From positions 3,038,001 to 3,102,000 of the forward strand of contig NC_014165.1 of the NCBI RefSeq assembly GCF_000092645.1: a stretch of 64,000 bases of DNA. Reading direction: 5' to 3'. This DNA comes from Thermobispora bispora DSM 43833. Lineage in GTDB: Bacteria > Actinomycetota > Actinomycetes > Streptosporangiales > Streptosporangiaceae. A model generated the notes under the pieces. It was not told the DNA's origin. It saw only the letters and a list, made by a program, of their open reading frames with translations, and did not search any database. Both the position numbers and the translations under genes were made by a program. Shown here piece after piece: positions 26,621-34,311 of this stretch; positions within the stretch are counted from its first letter, which is position 1, and each line of letters starts with the position of its first letter.

Positions 26621-28309
26621 TCAGGCGATGTGGTGGAGCTGGGCGAGCGGCACCCGCGTGGCCGGCTCCACCCGCACCGGCTCGCCGTCCACCAGGACGG
26701 GCTCGGGGCCGGGCGGGACCTCCACGCGCGGGGTCGCGGTGTTGCGGCACATGTCGGCGCGGGTGAGGCCGCGGGCGTCGCGGATCGGCGCGTACCGCAG
26801 GCCGGGCGGGAGCGCCTCGCGCGCCTCGGCCGACTCCAGCGCCTCCCGGGCGACGAAGACCCGGCCGAGCCGGGCGGGCGCGTCGCCGAGCCCGCCGAAG
26901 TACGGCCGGTAGACCCGGGGCTGGGTGAGCCGGGTGGAGCCCGATCCGCTGCCGGACACCCCCCAGGCCACGAACCCGCCCTTGATCACGAGCTCGGGCT
27001 TGGTGCCGAACCAGGCCGGGTGCCACAGCACCAGGTCGGCGAGGCGGCCGGGCCGGACGCTGCCGACCTCGTGGGCGATGCCGTGCGCGATCGCCGGGTT
27101 GAGGGTGAGCTTGGCGAGGTACCGCAGCACCCGGGCGTTGGCGGGCCGGTCCGGGCCGCCCTCCCCGGCGCGCAGCGCCTGCAGGTGGGCGAGCTGCCAG
27201 GTACGGCGGGCGGTCTCGGCCACCCGGCCCATGCCCATGGAGTCGGAGTTGACGATGCTGATCGCGCCGATGTCGTGGAGCGCGTTCTCCGCGGCGATGG
27301 CGTGCTCGCGGATGCGGCTCCGGGTGACCGCCACGTCGCTCTCGATGTGGTGGCTCTGCCGGTGGACGGTCATCGTCATCGGGAAGAGCTCCCCGACCGT
27401 GTTCGTGGTGTAGGGGATGGTCGGCGTGGTCGAGGAGGGGATGATGTGCGGCTCGCTGAGGATCTCCAGCAGGTTGGGGTGCCCGCCGCCGCCCTCCACG
27501 TGGTACGCGTGCACGGTGCGGCCGCGGGTCGCGGCGATGGTGTCCGCGAGGTAGCCGGACTCGTTCATGGAGTCCGTGTGGAGCGCGACCGGCAGGTCGG
27601 CCTGCTCGGCGACGGTCAGGCAGGTGTCGATGGTCCGCGGGGTGGCCCCGAAGTCCTCGTGGATCTTGAAGCCGCCGGCGCCGGCGAGCACGGCCGCCTC
27701 GAGCAGCGCGGCGGAGCTGGACGAGCCACGGGCGAGGAAGGCCACGTTGAGCGGGGTGCCCCGCCAGGCGGACATGAGCGTGTGCAGGTTGTGGGCGGGG
27801 TTGACGCCGACGTCCCACACCCCGCCGAGGCCCATGCCGACGACCGTGGTGACCCCGGAGGCGAGGGCGGCCGGGGCGATCTCCGGCGAGGAGAGGTGGA
27901 CGTGGGAGTCGATGATGCCGGGGGTGCAGATCAGGCCCTCCCCGGTGACGATCGCGGTGTGGGAGCCGATGACGAGCTCCACGTCCGGGACCAGGTCGGG
28001 GTTGCCGCCGCGGCCGACCGCCACGATCCGGCCGTCCTTGACGCCGATGTGGGTCTTGCGGACCCCGAGGAGCGGGTCGAGCAGGACGACGTTGGCCACG
28101 ACGAGGTCGAGGGCGGAGTCGCCGGACGCGCTGGGTGAGGCGAGCAGCCCGTCGCGCAGCGTCTTGCCGCAGCCGCCGAGCAGCTCATCGCCGTAGGAGG
28201 TGTCGTCGGCTTCGACCTCCACCCAGAGGCAGGTGTCGCCGAGCCGGATCCGGTCACCGGTGGTCGGGCCGTAGAGCGCGGCGTAGGTGCGCCGGGGGAT
28301 CGTGGTCAC
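26621..28309 (-). CDS. ureC: Urease alpha subunit-like protein (divergent, flap cysteine absent)
   Basis: A 562-residue UreC-family amidohydrolase. The nickel ligands of urease are recognisable: HxH in IDSHVHLSSPE, the Lys to be carbamylated in GGFKIHEDFGATP, His in VALHTDSMNESG, His in EGGGGHPNL, and Asp in NSDSMGMGR. The mobile-flap motif is not. Ureases have MVCHHLDPSIPEDVAF, but here the sequence is VHRQSHHIESDVAV, so the flap Cys is missing and the spacing changes. Many other positions also differ from ordinary UreC. No ureD, ureE, ureF or ureG lies in the window. It may be an inactive or new-function paralogue, and the gene symbol denotes family only. It overlaps the fused gamma-beta gene by 4 bases. 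Confidence 0.88.
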   Translation of the reverse strand: MTTIPRRTYAALYGPTTGDRIRLGDTCLWVEVEADDTSYGDELLGGCGKTLRDGLLASPSASGDSALDLVVANVVLLDPLLGVRKTHIGVKDGRIVAVGRGGNPDLVPDVELVIGSHTAIVTGEGLICTPGIIDSHVHLSSPEIAPAALASGVTTVVGMGLGGVWDVGVNPAHNLHTLMSAWRGTPLNVAFLARGSSSSAALLEAAVLAGAGGFKIHEDFGATPRTIDTCLTVAEQADLPVALHTDSMNESGYLADTIAATRGRTVHAYHVEGGGGHPNLLEILSEPHIIPSSTTPTIPYTTNTVGELFPMTMTVHRQSHHIESDVAVTRSRIREHAIAAENALHDIGAISIVNSDSMGMGRVAETARRTWQLAHLQALRAGEGGPDRPANARVLRYLAKLTLNPAIAHGIAHEVGSVRPGRLADLVLWHPAWFGTKPELVIKGGFVAWGVSGSGSGSTRLTQPRVYRPYFGGLGDAPARLGRVFVAREALESAEAREALPPGLRYAPIRDARGLTRADMCRNTATPRVEVPPGPEPVLVDGEPVRVEPATRVPLAQLHHIA

Positions 28310-28908
28310 GGTGTGCTCTCCTGAGGGGCGCTCTGCTGAGGGGCGGTGGCGACGAGGTCGACGAGGCGTTCCTCACCGGGCGGGAAGGCGAGGGCGGTGC
28401 CGGCGGGGATGTCGAGGCGCATGCCGGCCGCGGCCTCGCGGTCGAAGACGAGGGCGGCGTTGACCTCGCTCAGCGGGAAGTGGGAGGAGACGTAGACGGT
28501 GCGGTCGCCCTCGTTGCGCACGGCGATCCGGATCCGGCGGCGGCCGGTGTTGATCGGGATCTCGCCGTCGGCGGTCCGGATCGCACCGGGGTCGTCCCCG
28601 GCCGGCGGGCCGATGGGCTGGTCCACGGCGACCAGCGCGGTGCCGTTCGGGAACAGCGCCTCCACCTGAACATGCGGCACGAGCGCGGGCACGCCCTCCA
28701 TCACGTCGTCGGCGGTGAGCACGGACCGGGCCGCGGCCACGACCTCCTCGAGGGAGGCGCCGTCCCAGGCGAGCTCGAGGATCTCGTCGCAGATGAGCGC
28801 GATCGCCTCGGGGGCGTTGAGACGGCGGCCGCGGGCGCGCCGCCGGCGGGCGAGCTCGGCGAGGGTGAAGATGGTGAGCCGCTCCTGCTCGCGGGGTGTC
28901 AGATGCAC
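28306..28908 (-). CDS. ureAB: Fused urease gamma-beta subunit-like protein
   Basis: A 200-residue fusion of urease gamma (residues ~1-100, from HLTPREQERLTIFTLAELARRRRARGRRLNAPEAIALICDEILE to VMEGVPALVPHVQVEALFPNGTALV) and urease beta (from about 115: GEIPINTGRRRIRIAVRNEGDRTVYVSSHFPLSEVNAALVFDREAAAGMRLDIPAGTALAFPPGEERLVDLV). Such fusions occur in some actinobacterial and Helicobacter-type ureases. The GTG at 28908 is chosen because the gamma family begins M-HLTPRE. In the beta part the usual SHYHFFE(V/T)N is SHFPLSEVN, so the conserved His and aromatic residues have been lost. It is the first gene of the operon and faces a divergent PucR-type regulator. Confidence 0.88.
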   Translation of the reverse strand: MHLTPREQERLTIFTLAELARRRRARGRRLNAPEAIALICDEILELAWDGASLEEVVAAARSVLTADDVMEGVPALVPHVQVEALFPNGTALVAVDQPIGPPAGDDPGAIRTADGEIPINTGRRRIRIAVRNEGDRTVYVSSHFPLSEVNAALVFDREAAAGMRLDIPAGTALAFPPGEERLVDLVATAPQQSAPQESTP

Positions 28909-29011
28909 AGCGCCAGGCGCCCTTTCCTCATCGGATGCGCGGGGTTCGGTACGTCCATCCAATGTGACGTGCGTCAATGATCGAGCCAACGTCTATGCGC
29001 AGCGGAATGAG

Positions 29012-29034
29012 GTTACATAATTGTGCATATGAAC
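29012..29034. promoter_or_regulatory. Candidate operator in the urease-like operon/PucR divergent region
   Basis: GTTACATAATTGTGCATATGAAC is a partial inverted repeat (GTT.CATA / TATG.AAC) in an AT-rich patch covering the regulator's start codon. The 114-base divergent region probably contains both promoters. Its position suggests autoregulation, but the site is not matched to a known consensus. Confidence 0.3.
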
Positions 29035-30411
29035 AATGAGCCGCCGATCCCTCCCCCGGGCGTGCGCCGGGTGCTCCTCCAATGCCTCGACGACGTCGAC
29101 GCGATCGTCGACCGGTGGATACAGCAGGTCCGCTCGATCCCGCCGTACGGGGCCGGGCGGGTGGACGAGGAGGACCTGCGGAACACGGCGCGCCAGGTCC
29201 TCGGGCTGCTGCTGCGGTACGTGGCGGGCATGCCCGTCGCCGACGAGCTCGCCGCGGTGTCCCGGCGCGTCGGCGAGCGCAGGGCGCAGCAGGGCGTGCC
29301 GCTCGACTCGCTGCTCGACGCGGCCCGGCTCGACTTCCGGGTGCTGTGGGACGCGCTGATCAGCCGGACCCCGGAGCGGGACATGGCCGACCTCGCCGGC
29401 GCGGCGCACCGGGTGTGGGAGGTGGTCGAGCGCCACGTCACCGGGATCATGGCGAGCTACCAGCGCACGGTCCTGGAGATGGGCCGGATGCGGCAGGACG
29501 AGCGGCGCGCCTGGTTCGCCCGGCTGCTCGACAACAACGGCCGCAACCCCGACGTGGTCCGCGACGCGGGCCGGGTGCTCGGGTTCACCTCCACGGCGCG
29601 GTTCATCGCCGCCGTGGCCGACCCCGACTCCGGTGCGGCCCTGCGCCAGGCGGCGGCCGCGCTCACCGCCGCCGGGATCCGCTGCCACCGGCACGAGGCG
29701 CCGACGGGGGACATCCTGGTCGCCCAGCTCCCCACCCGGTCCGCCGACCCGGAGGGCGCCGTGCTCCGCGAGCTCGCCGGTGTCGCGTGCGGGGTCTCCC
29801 CCGTGGTCACCGGGCTCGCCCGGGTGCCCAAGGCGGTACGGCTGGCCGCCGCGACCACCCGGACCCTCGGCACCGGCGGCCCGGCGGGGCCGCGCCGGCT
29901 GGAGGACGCCTGGCTGGAGGTGCTCGCCGCGCACACCCCGGAGATCGCGGCCGAGCTCGCCGAGCGGGTGCTCGCCCCGCTGGAGCGGATCCCCCTCGCC
30001 GAGGCGGAGCGGCTGATCGCCACGGTGCACGTCCACGTGTCCGGCTCCGGCTCGATCGGCGACACCGCGGCCGCCCTGTACTGTCACCGCAACACCGTGC
30101 AGTACCGGTTCGGGCGGTTCCGCGAGCTGACCGGCCGCGACGTGCGGGTGCCGCAGGACGCCGCCGTGGTCGCCCTCGCCCTGCGGGCGGCCGCCATGGG
30201 GTTCGGGGAGTTCACCGGGCCGTTCGCGGAGATGGTGCGCGGCGCGGTGACCGGGGGTGCGGCCGGGCCCGCGCCCCCGGCCGAGCGGCCCCGGTGGGTC
30301 TCGCCGCCGGGCGCGCCCAGGCGGGTGGCGGCTCCTCGATCCACAGGGCATGCCGCCGCGCGCCCAGACGGGCAGCGGCTCCTCGATCCACAGGGCACGC
30401 CGCGCGCCTAA
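29023..30411 (+). CDS. PucR/CdaR-type HTH transcriptional regulator
   Basis: A 462-residue regulator with the RsbT co-antagonist/CdaR-like N-terminal region (VRRVLLQCLDDVDAIVDRWIQQVRSIPPYG, residues ~10-45). A central GGDEF-like region follows (RFIAAVADPDSGAALRQAAAALTAAGIRCHRHEAPTGDILVAQLP). The PucR HTH is VHVHVSGSGSIGDTAAALYCHRNTVQYRFGRFRELTGRDV. The last ~60 residues are low in complexity and contain two near-identical copies of a short segment (RSTGHAAARPDGQRLLDPQG). GTG at 29023 or ATG at 29029 can start it. Divergent from the urease-like operon, which it probably controls. Confidence 0.85.
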   Translation: MHMNNEPPIPPPGVRRVLLQCLDDVDAIVDRWIQQVRSIPPYGAGRVDEEDLRNTARQVLGLLLRYVAGMPVADELAAVSRRVGERRAQQGVPLDSLLDAARLDFRVLWDALISRTPERDMADLAGAAHRVWEVVERHVTGIMASYQRTVLEMGRMRQDERRAWFARLLDNNGRNPDVVRDAGRVLGFTSTARFIAAVADPDSGAALRQAAAALTAAGIRCHRHEAPTGDILVAQLPTRSADPEGAVLRELAGVACGVSPVVTGLARVPKAVRLAAATTRTLGTGGPAGPRRLEDAWLEVLAAHTPEIAAELAERVLAPLERIPLAEAERLIATVHVHVSGSGSIGDTAAALYCHRNTVQYRFGRFRELTGRDVRVPQDAAVVALALRAAAMGFGEFTGPFAEMVRGAVTGGAAGPAPPAERPRWVSPPGAPRRVAAPRSTGHAAARPDGQRLLDPQGTPRA

Positions 30412-30431
30412 GCGGGCAGCGGCTCCTCGAT
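30328..30431. repeat. Three tandem copies of a ~45-base repeat across convergent gene ends
   Basis: GCGGCTCCTCGAT followed by CCACAGGGCA (or CGACAGGGACA) starts at 30328, 30375 and 30419, with spacings of 47 and 44 bases. The third copy encodes the end of the acetoacetate-decarboxylase-like protein (SLSIEEPLPA). The first two lie in the 3' end of the regulator gene, which suggests tandem duplication of the decarboxylase-gene end into the regulator's tail. Confidence 0.75.
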
Positions 30432-31148
30432 CGACAGGGACAGGCCGCCGAAGGTGACGGTGAGGAAGGCGTGCTTGGGCAGGCCCAGCTCGCTGAGCTC
30501 CTTGGCGATGGGGTGGTTGCCGAGCCGGATCAGCGCGCCGCCGGGGCGCAAGCGGACCCCGCGCACACGGAACGACCAGGGGACCCGGCGGGTGACCCCG
30601 TCGAGGTGGGTGAAGGCGACCGGCGCGGTCAGCCAGGGCCATCCGATGGGCGGGTCCGGCACCGGGATCCCGGGGCGGACGAGCATGTCGAGGACGAGCC
30701 GGCCGTCCTTCTTGAGCACGCAGCGCTTGTACGGGCCGCTCAGCCGCAGGTCGATGGTGGCGAGCTCCTTGGGGAACCCCCAGATCGCCCGCCCGGCCTC
30801 GAAGGTGAACTCCTCGTCGACCGGCATCCAGTGGACGATCGCGCCCGCCGAGCGCAGGTCGCGCAGCACGCTGAGCGCGCCGCGCCGGCCCGATCCGCCG
30901 CCGGGCGGACGGGCGAGGAAGGCCATCGCGAACTCGTGGTAGGCGCCCAGGTCGCCGTCACGGTACTGGGCGAAGGCGAGCGTGCAGACCGCCCGGCCGG
31001 GCAGTACCTCGACCGCGTCGAGACCGGAGTAGGCGAGCACGGCGCGGGCCGCCTCGGCGCGCACCAGGTACACGGCGGCGCACGCCGTCGCATCGCGGAT
31101 CCGCACCGGTGTCCCGACCCGGCGCCCCCGGATGAGATGGCTCGTCAT
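30408..31148 (-). CDS. Acetoacetate decarboxylase-family protein
   Basis: About 246 residues of the acetoacetate decarboxylase (ADC) family. The fold signatures are YLVRAEAARAVLAYSGLDAVEVLPGRAVCTLAFAQYRDGDLGAYHEFAMAFLA and AGAIVHWMPVDEEFTFEAGRAIWGFPKELATIDL. In true ADC the Schiff-base lysine lies in a PKK segment; here it is GFPKE, so a single Lys is present and activity on acetoacetate is uncertain. I start at ATG 31148 (MTSHLIRGRRVG) because the longer frame adds Cys/Arg-rich residues. The gene overlaps the end of the convergent regulator gene by 4 bases, with the repeat described separately. Confidence 0.85.
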   Translation of the reverse strand: MTSHLIRGRRVGTPVRIRDATACAAVYLVRAEAARAVLAYSGLDAVEVLPGRAVCTLAFAQYRDGDLGAYHEFAMAFLARPPGGGSGRRGALSVLRDLRSAGAIVHWMPVDEEFTFEAGRAIWGFPKELATIDLRLSGPYKRCVLKKDGRLVLDMLVRPGIPVPDPPIGWPWLTAPVAFTHLDGVTRRVPWSFRVRGVRLRPGGALIRLGNHPIAKELSELGLPKHAFLTVTFGGLSLSIEEPLPA

Positions 31149-31259
31149 AGGTCCAGTACAGCAACGGACGCGGCATGAACGCACTGGGCCACACCGGCGG
31201 GTTCGCCTCCCGCAGGGCGGACCGTACCCGCACGGCGGGCCGTTCCAATCACCGCGGCC

Positions 31260-33032
31260 TCAGCGGCGGACGTATGCGTAGCAATAGTTGGACTTGCCTT
31301 TGAACCGGTGGAAGGCGCGCGGGTGCCGGTAGCGCCACCGGCAGCCGGCGTCCAGCTGCGCCTGGGTGAGGCGCATGACCTCCCCGGTCCGCCGCTTGAC
31401 GCAGTACGCCCCCGGCTGCGGGGACTCCCGGTACTCCACCCAGTCCCAGCCGAGCGACTTGCAGTAGGCCGTGAAGTGCCCGGGCCCGAGCTCGACGAGC
31501 CGCGGATACCGGGTCGGCCGCCGGGGCGAAGGCCTGGGCGATGGCGTGGCGGACGGCGTGGGCGTGGCCGATGGAGGAGACGGCGGGGCCGAGGTGGCCC
31601 GTGTGGGCCGCGGGGACGGCGCGGCGGTGGAGGGCCTCACCGTTGGCGGTGTGGTGGCCGGCGCCCGGGTCGGGACCGTCTGGGGCACGGTGCCGGGCCG
31701 CCGCACGACCGTCGTCACCGACGTCCTGGTGCGGACCGCGGTGGGGCTCGGCCCGGCCGGCGTGACAGCCGCCGACCGGGTGGTGGTGGGAGCCTGTGAG
31801 GCGGCCACGGTCGCCGCCATGGCGGCGCGCGGGGAGGTCGACGCCGCGGCGACCCGCTGCGCCTGCCCGCCGCCGTTGGGCAGCAGGGCGGCGGCGAGGG
31901 CGACCCCACCGGCGGAGACGAGCACCGCCGCGCCCGCGGCGACCGCGCCCCTGCGCCACGGGCTCACCGGCCGGGTGGTGAGATGCGGAGCGGCCGGTGG
32001 TTCGGTCGGCGGGCCGTCCGCCGGGTCGCCGGTCCGCCGCGCGGCCGGATCGCCGGTCCGCCGCACCGGTGGACCGTCGGCCGGATCGCCGGTCCACAGC
32101 ACCGGCAAGCCATCGGCCGGATCATCGGCCCGCCGCGCCGGCGGCTCCGCCTCGTCGCCCGCCGGCGGGATGGGAGACGGCCGGCCGCCATCGGTCCCGG
32201 CGCGCTCCAGGTGCGGGACCGGGGTGGTGCCGCCGACCAGGCGGTCGAGGACGTGGCGCGCCGACGGCCGCTCGCCGGGCTCTTTGGCGAGGCAGGCGGC
32301 GAGCAGGTCCCGCAGCGGCGGCCCGATCCCGCCGAGGTCGGGCTCCCCGTGGAGGATCCGGTTCATGATCGCGGGAATCGAGTCCTGGCCGAACGGCGGG
32401 CGGCCGGTGGCCGCGAAGACCATGGTGGCCGCCCAGGCGAAGACGTCGACGCTGAAGCCGAGCGTCCCCCCGATGAGCTGCTCGGGCGCCATGTAGGCGG
32501 GCGTGCCGATGATCTGGCTCGCCACGGTGCTCACCCCGGCGAGCGCCTTGGCGATGCCGAAGTCGATGACCCGCGGGCCGTCGGAGCCGATGATGACGTT
32601 CTGCGGCTTGAGATCGCGGTGGACGATCCCGGCGTCGTGCAGGGCGACCAGGGCGGTGGCCGTGGCCACGGCCAGCCGTTCCAGGGCGCTGCCCGTGCGC
32701 GGCCCCTCCGCGGTCACCACCTGCTGGAGCGACGGGCCGGGCACGTACTCGCTGACGATGTACGGCCGGGTGCCGTACATGCCGTAGTCGAGGACCTGCG
32801 CGGTACAGAACCTCGCCACCCGCTTGGCCGCCTCGAGCTCCCGGGCGAAATGCGCGTGGACCGTCTCGTCGCGCCCGATCGGGGCGTGGAAGAGCTTGAT
32901 CGCCACCGGCTCGTCGGCCGGGGACCGGGCGAGGTAAACGACCCCCTGTCCCCCTTCGCCGATCCGCGCGGTGATGCGGTATTCGCCGAGCCGATCGGGG
33001 TCTCCCGGCTCGAGCGGCTGTGTCACGGGCAT
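31260..33032 (-). CDS. Transmembrane Ser/Thr protein kinase
   Basis: A 590-residue Hanks-type kinase. The kinase domain (about residues 15-265) has the Gly loop IGEGGQGVVYLA, the Lys in VAIKLF, the catalytic HRDLKPQNV, the metal-binding DFGIA, and GTPAYMAPEQLIGG. A Pro/Asp-rich linker contains repeated GDPADGPPV-like units. A single membrane segment (RRGAVAAGAAVLVSAGGVALAAALLP) then precedes a long Thr/Pro/Ala-rich extracellular stalk. The last ~80 residues form a compact domain with four Cys (YCKSLGWDWVEYRESPQ..., CVKRRTGEV, GCRWRYRHPR, YCYAYVRR), perhaps two disulfides. ATG 33032 has GGAGG directly upstream. The signal sensed by the outer domain is unknown. Confidence 0.93.
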   Translation of the reverse strand: MPVTQPLEPGDPDRLGEYRITARIGEGGQGVVYLARSPADEPVAIKLFHAPIGRDETVHAHFARELEAAKRVARFCTAQVLDYGMYGTRPYIVSEYVPGPSLQQVVTAEGPRTGSALERLAVATATALVALHDAGIVHRDLKPQNVIIGSDGPRVIDFGIAKALAGVSTVASQIIGTPAYMAPEQLIGGTLGFSVDVFAWAATMVFAATGRPPFGQDSIPAIMNRILHGEPDLGGIGPPLRDLLAACLAKEPGERPSARHVLDRLVGGTTPVPHLERAGTDGGRPSPIPPAGDEAEPPARRADDPADGLPVLWTGDPADGPPVRRTGDPAARRTGDPADGPPTEPPAAPHLTTRPVSPWRRGAVAAGAAVLVSAGGVALAAALLPNGGGQAQRVAAASTSPRAAMAATVAASQAPTTTRSAAVTPAGPSPTAVRTRTSVTTVVRRPGTVPQTVPTRAPATTPPTVRPSTAAPSPRPTRATSAPPSPPSATPTPSATPSPRPSPRRPTRYPRLVELGPGHFTAYCKSLGWDWVEYRESPQPGAYCVKRRTGEVMRLTQAQLDAGCRWRYRHPRAFHRFKGKSNYCYAYVRR

Positions 33033-33191
33033 CGATCCTCCGGCGTGGCGGCTCACGAGATGACTTTAGGCTTCAATACCCGCGTGCGCCGCTCACCCGA
33101 AGGCTAATTCAGCGTCCAGCCAAGGCATTTCTCGTCGCTTCTCATGGTTTGCCAGGGTTTCGTGTTCCGGGATTCATGAGAAACTGCTGGC

Positions 33192-33731
33192 ATGACCCAT
33201 ATGCCCGGTAACGGGTCGGCCGAGCACGACCCCGCGTGCGCCGTCGCCCACGGCACGGCGGTGGAGGAGCACACCGACCGCACCCTCGTCGCGGTGTTCG
33301 CCTCCCCGGTCGCCGAGTACCTGCTGCGCTACGGCCCGGACCTCGGGTTCCGCTGCCTCCTGCTGGAGCCCGATCCGGAGCGCGCCGCCCGGGCCGGCGG
33401 GTCCGCCCCGGTGGCCACCCGGCTCACCGAACCCCTCGACGAGACCGCCGACGTGGTGGTCACCGACCACCACCGCGAGGAACTCGGTCCGGTGCTGCGC
33501 GAGCTGCTCGCCCACCGGTGCCGCTGGATCGGCGTGATGGGCAACCCGCGCCATCCGGCGCCGCACGTCGCCGCCCTCACCAGGCTGGGCGTGCCGCCGG
33601 AGGAGATCGCCCGGATCCACCGGCCGATCGGGCTCAACATCGGCTCGCACACCCCGCCGGAGATCGCCATCGCCACGCTCGCCGGGCTGATCGCCGACCG
33701 GAACGGCCGGCCGGGCGGCTTCGTCTTCTGA
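33192..33731 (+). CDS. XdhC-type Rossmann-domain protein
   Basis: A 179-residue protein matching the C-terminal NAD(P)-binding half of XdhC/CoxF proteins. These help insert or protect the sulfurated molybdenum cofactor of xanthine dehydrogenases. Visible motifs are LVAVFASPVAEYLLRYGPDLGFRCLLLEPD, ADVVVTDHHREELGPVLRELLA, WIGVMGNPRHPAPHVAAL and HRPIGLNIGSHTPPEIAIATLAGLIADRNG (the last is the family signature). The usual N-terminal Cys-containing domain is missing. No molybdenum hydroxylase gene is nearby, although purine degradation genes are 28 kb to the left. It is divergent from the kinase gene. Confidence 0.8.
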   Translation: MTHMPGNGSAEHDPACAVAHGTAVEEHTDRTLVAVFASPVAEYLLRYGPDLGFRCLLLEPDPERAARAGGSAPVATRLTEPLDETADVVVTDHHREELGPVLRELLAHRCRWIGVMGNPRHPAPHVAALTRLGVPPEEIARIHRPIGLNIGSHTPPEIAIATLAGLIADRNGRPGGFVF

Positions 33732-34311
33732 GCCTCCGCCGACCCACGCCGGCGGCCGTCGCGCCGGTGTCTCCCCGCCCGCGACCGGTTCCATGAGCCG
33801 TTCGACGCCTGGCTCTACCGGCCGAGGACCCCGGCCCGGGCCCTGTGAGGCGGGTCCTCCACTGGGAACCTCCCTCGGGTCCCTCCGGTCCGGCGGGCTC
33901 TCTCCGGCCGCCGGGTCGCTCCTGGCCGGAACCGACGGCATCCCTGCCCGGCGGCCCGGCCCCGGCACCGGCGGGAACCCCCGGTATTTCCACGCCTTTT
34001 CCCACCCGGGGCCTTTCACCGGGCGCGCATCCACCGCGGGCGGTGTTCTGCGGCTCCTCGGCACGCCTCCGGCCAGGCTCCATGCCGTTACCCGTGGTTC
34101 ACGGCTTTGCCGTACTCCTGCTTTTCCGCCATGTCAGGTCGATTTGGCAATTGGCGGCAGATATACCTTTGCCCGGCTTTCGCCGCTGTTTTCGCCGGGT
34201 ATTCACCGGGCACCCGCCGGTGAACGGCGCACCGAAATCGATCATGAACACCGCCGGGTGATCGGGACGGGAACGGCCGGCCGGCGGGCCGGCCTGGCAA
34301 GGAGGGAACGC
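33732..34311. other. 580-base region without a recognised gene
   Basis: Nothing with coding character on either strand. The part from 34090 to 34260 is markedly less GC-rich and probably contains the promoter and leader of the SIS-domain pair. A Shine-Dalgarno AAGGAGG sits just before the first of those genes. Confidence 0.4.

Noticed and set aside
24960-27818. Amidohydrolase frame extended to 952 codons
   Set aside because: The first ~400 codons are a shadow of ureC. The amidohydrolase opening starts at ATG 26606.
32000-32140. Repeated GGATCGCCGGTCC units looking like a small CRISPR or minisatellite
   Set aside because: They encode the in-frame GDPADGPPV repeats of the kinase linker, with irregular spacing and no spacer structure. 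Treated as a coding repeat.
33139-33182. TTCTCATG/CATGAGAA inverted repeat in the kinase-XdhC divergent region
   Set aside because: Arms of 8 bases are 28 bases apart and could arise by chance; no support from position relative to a promoter.
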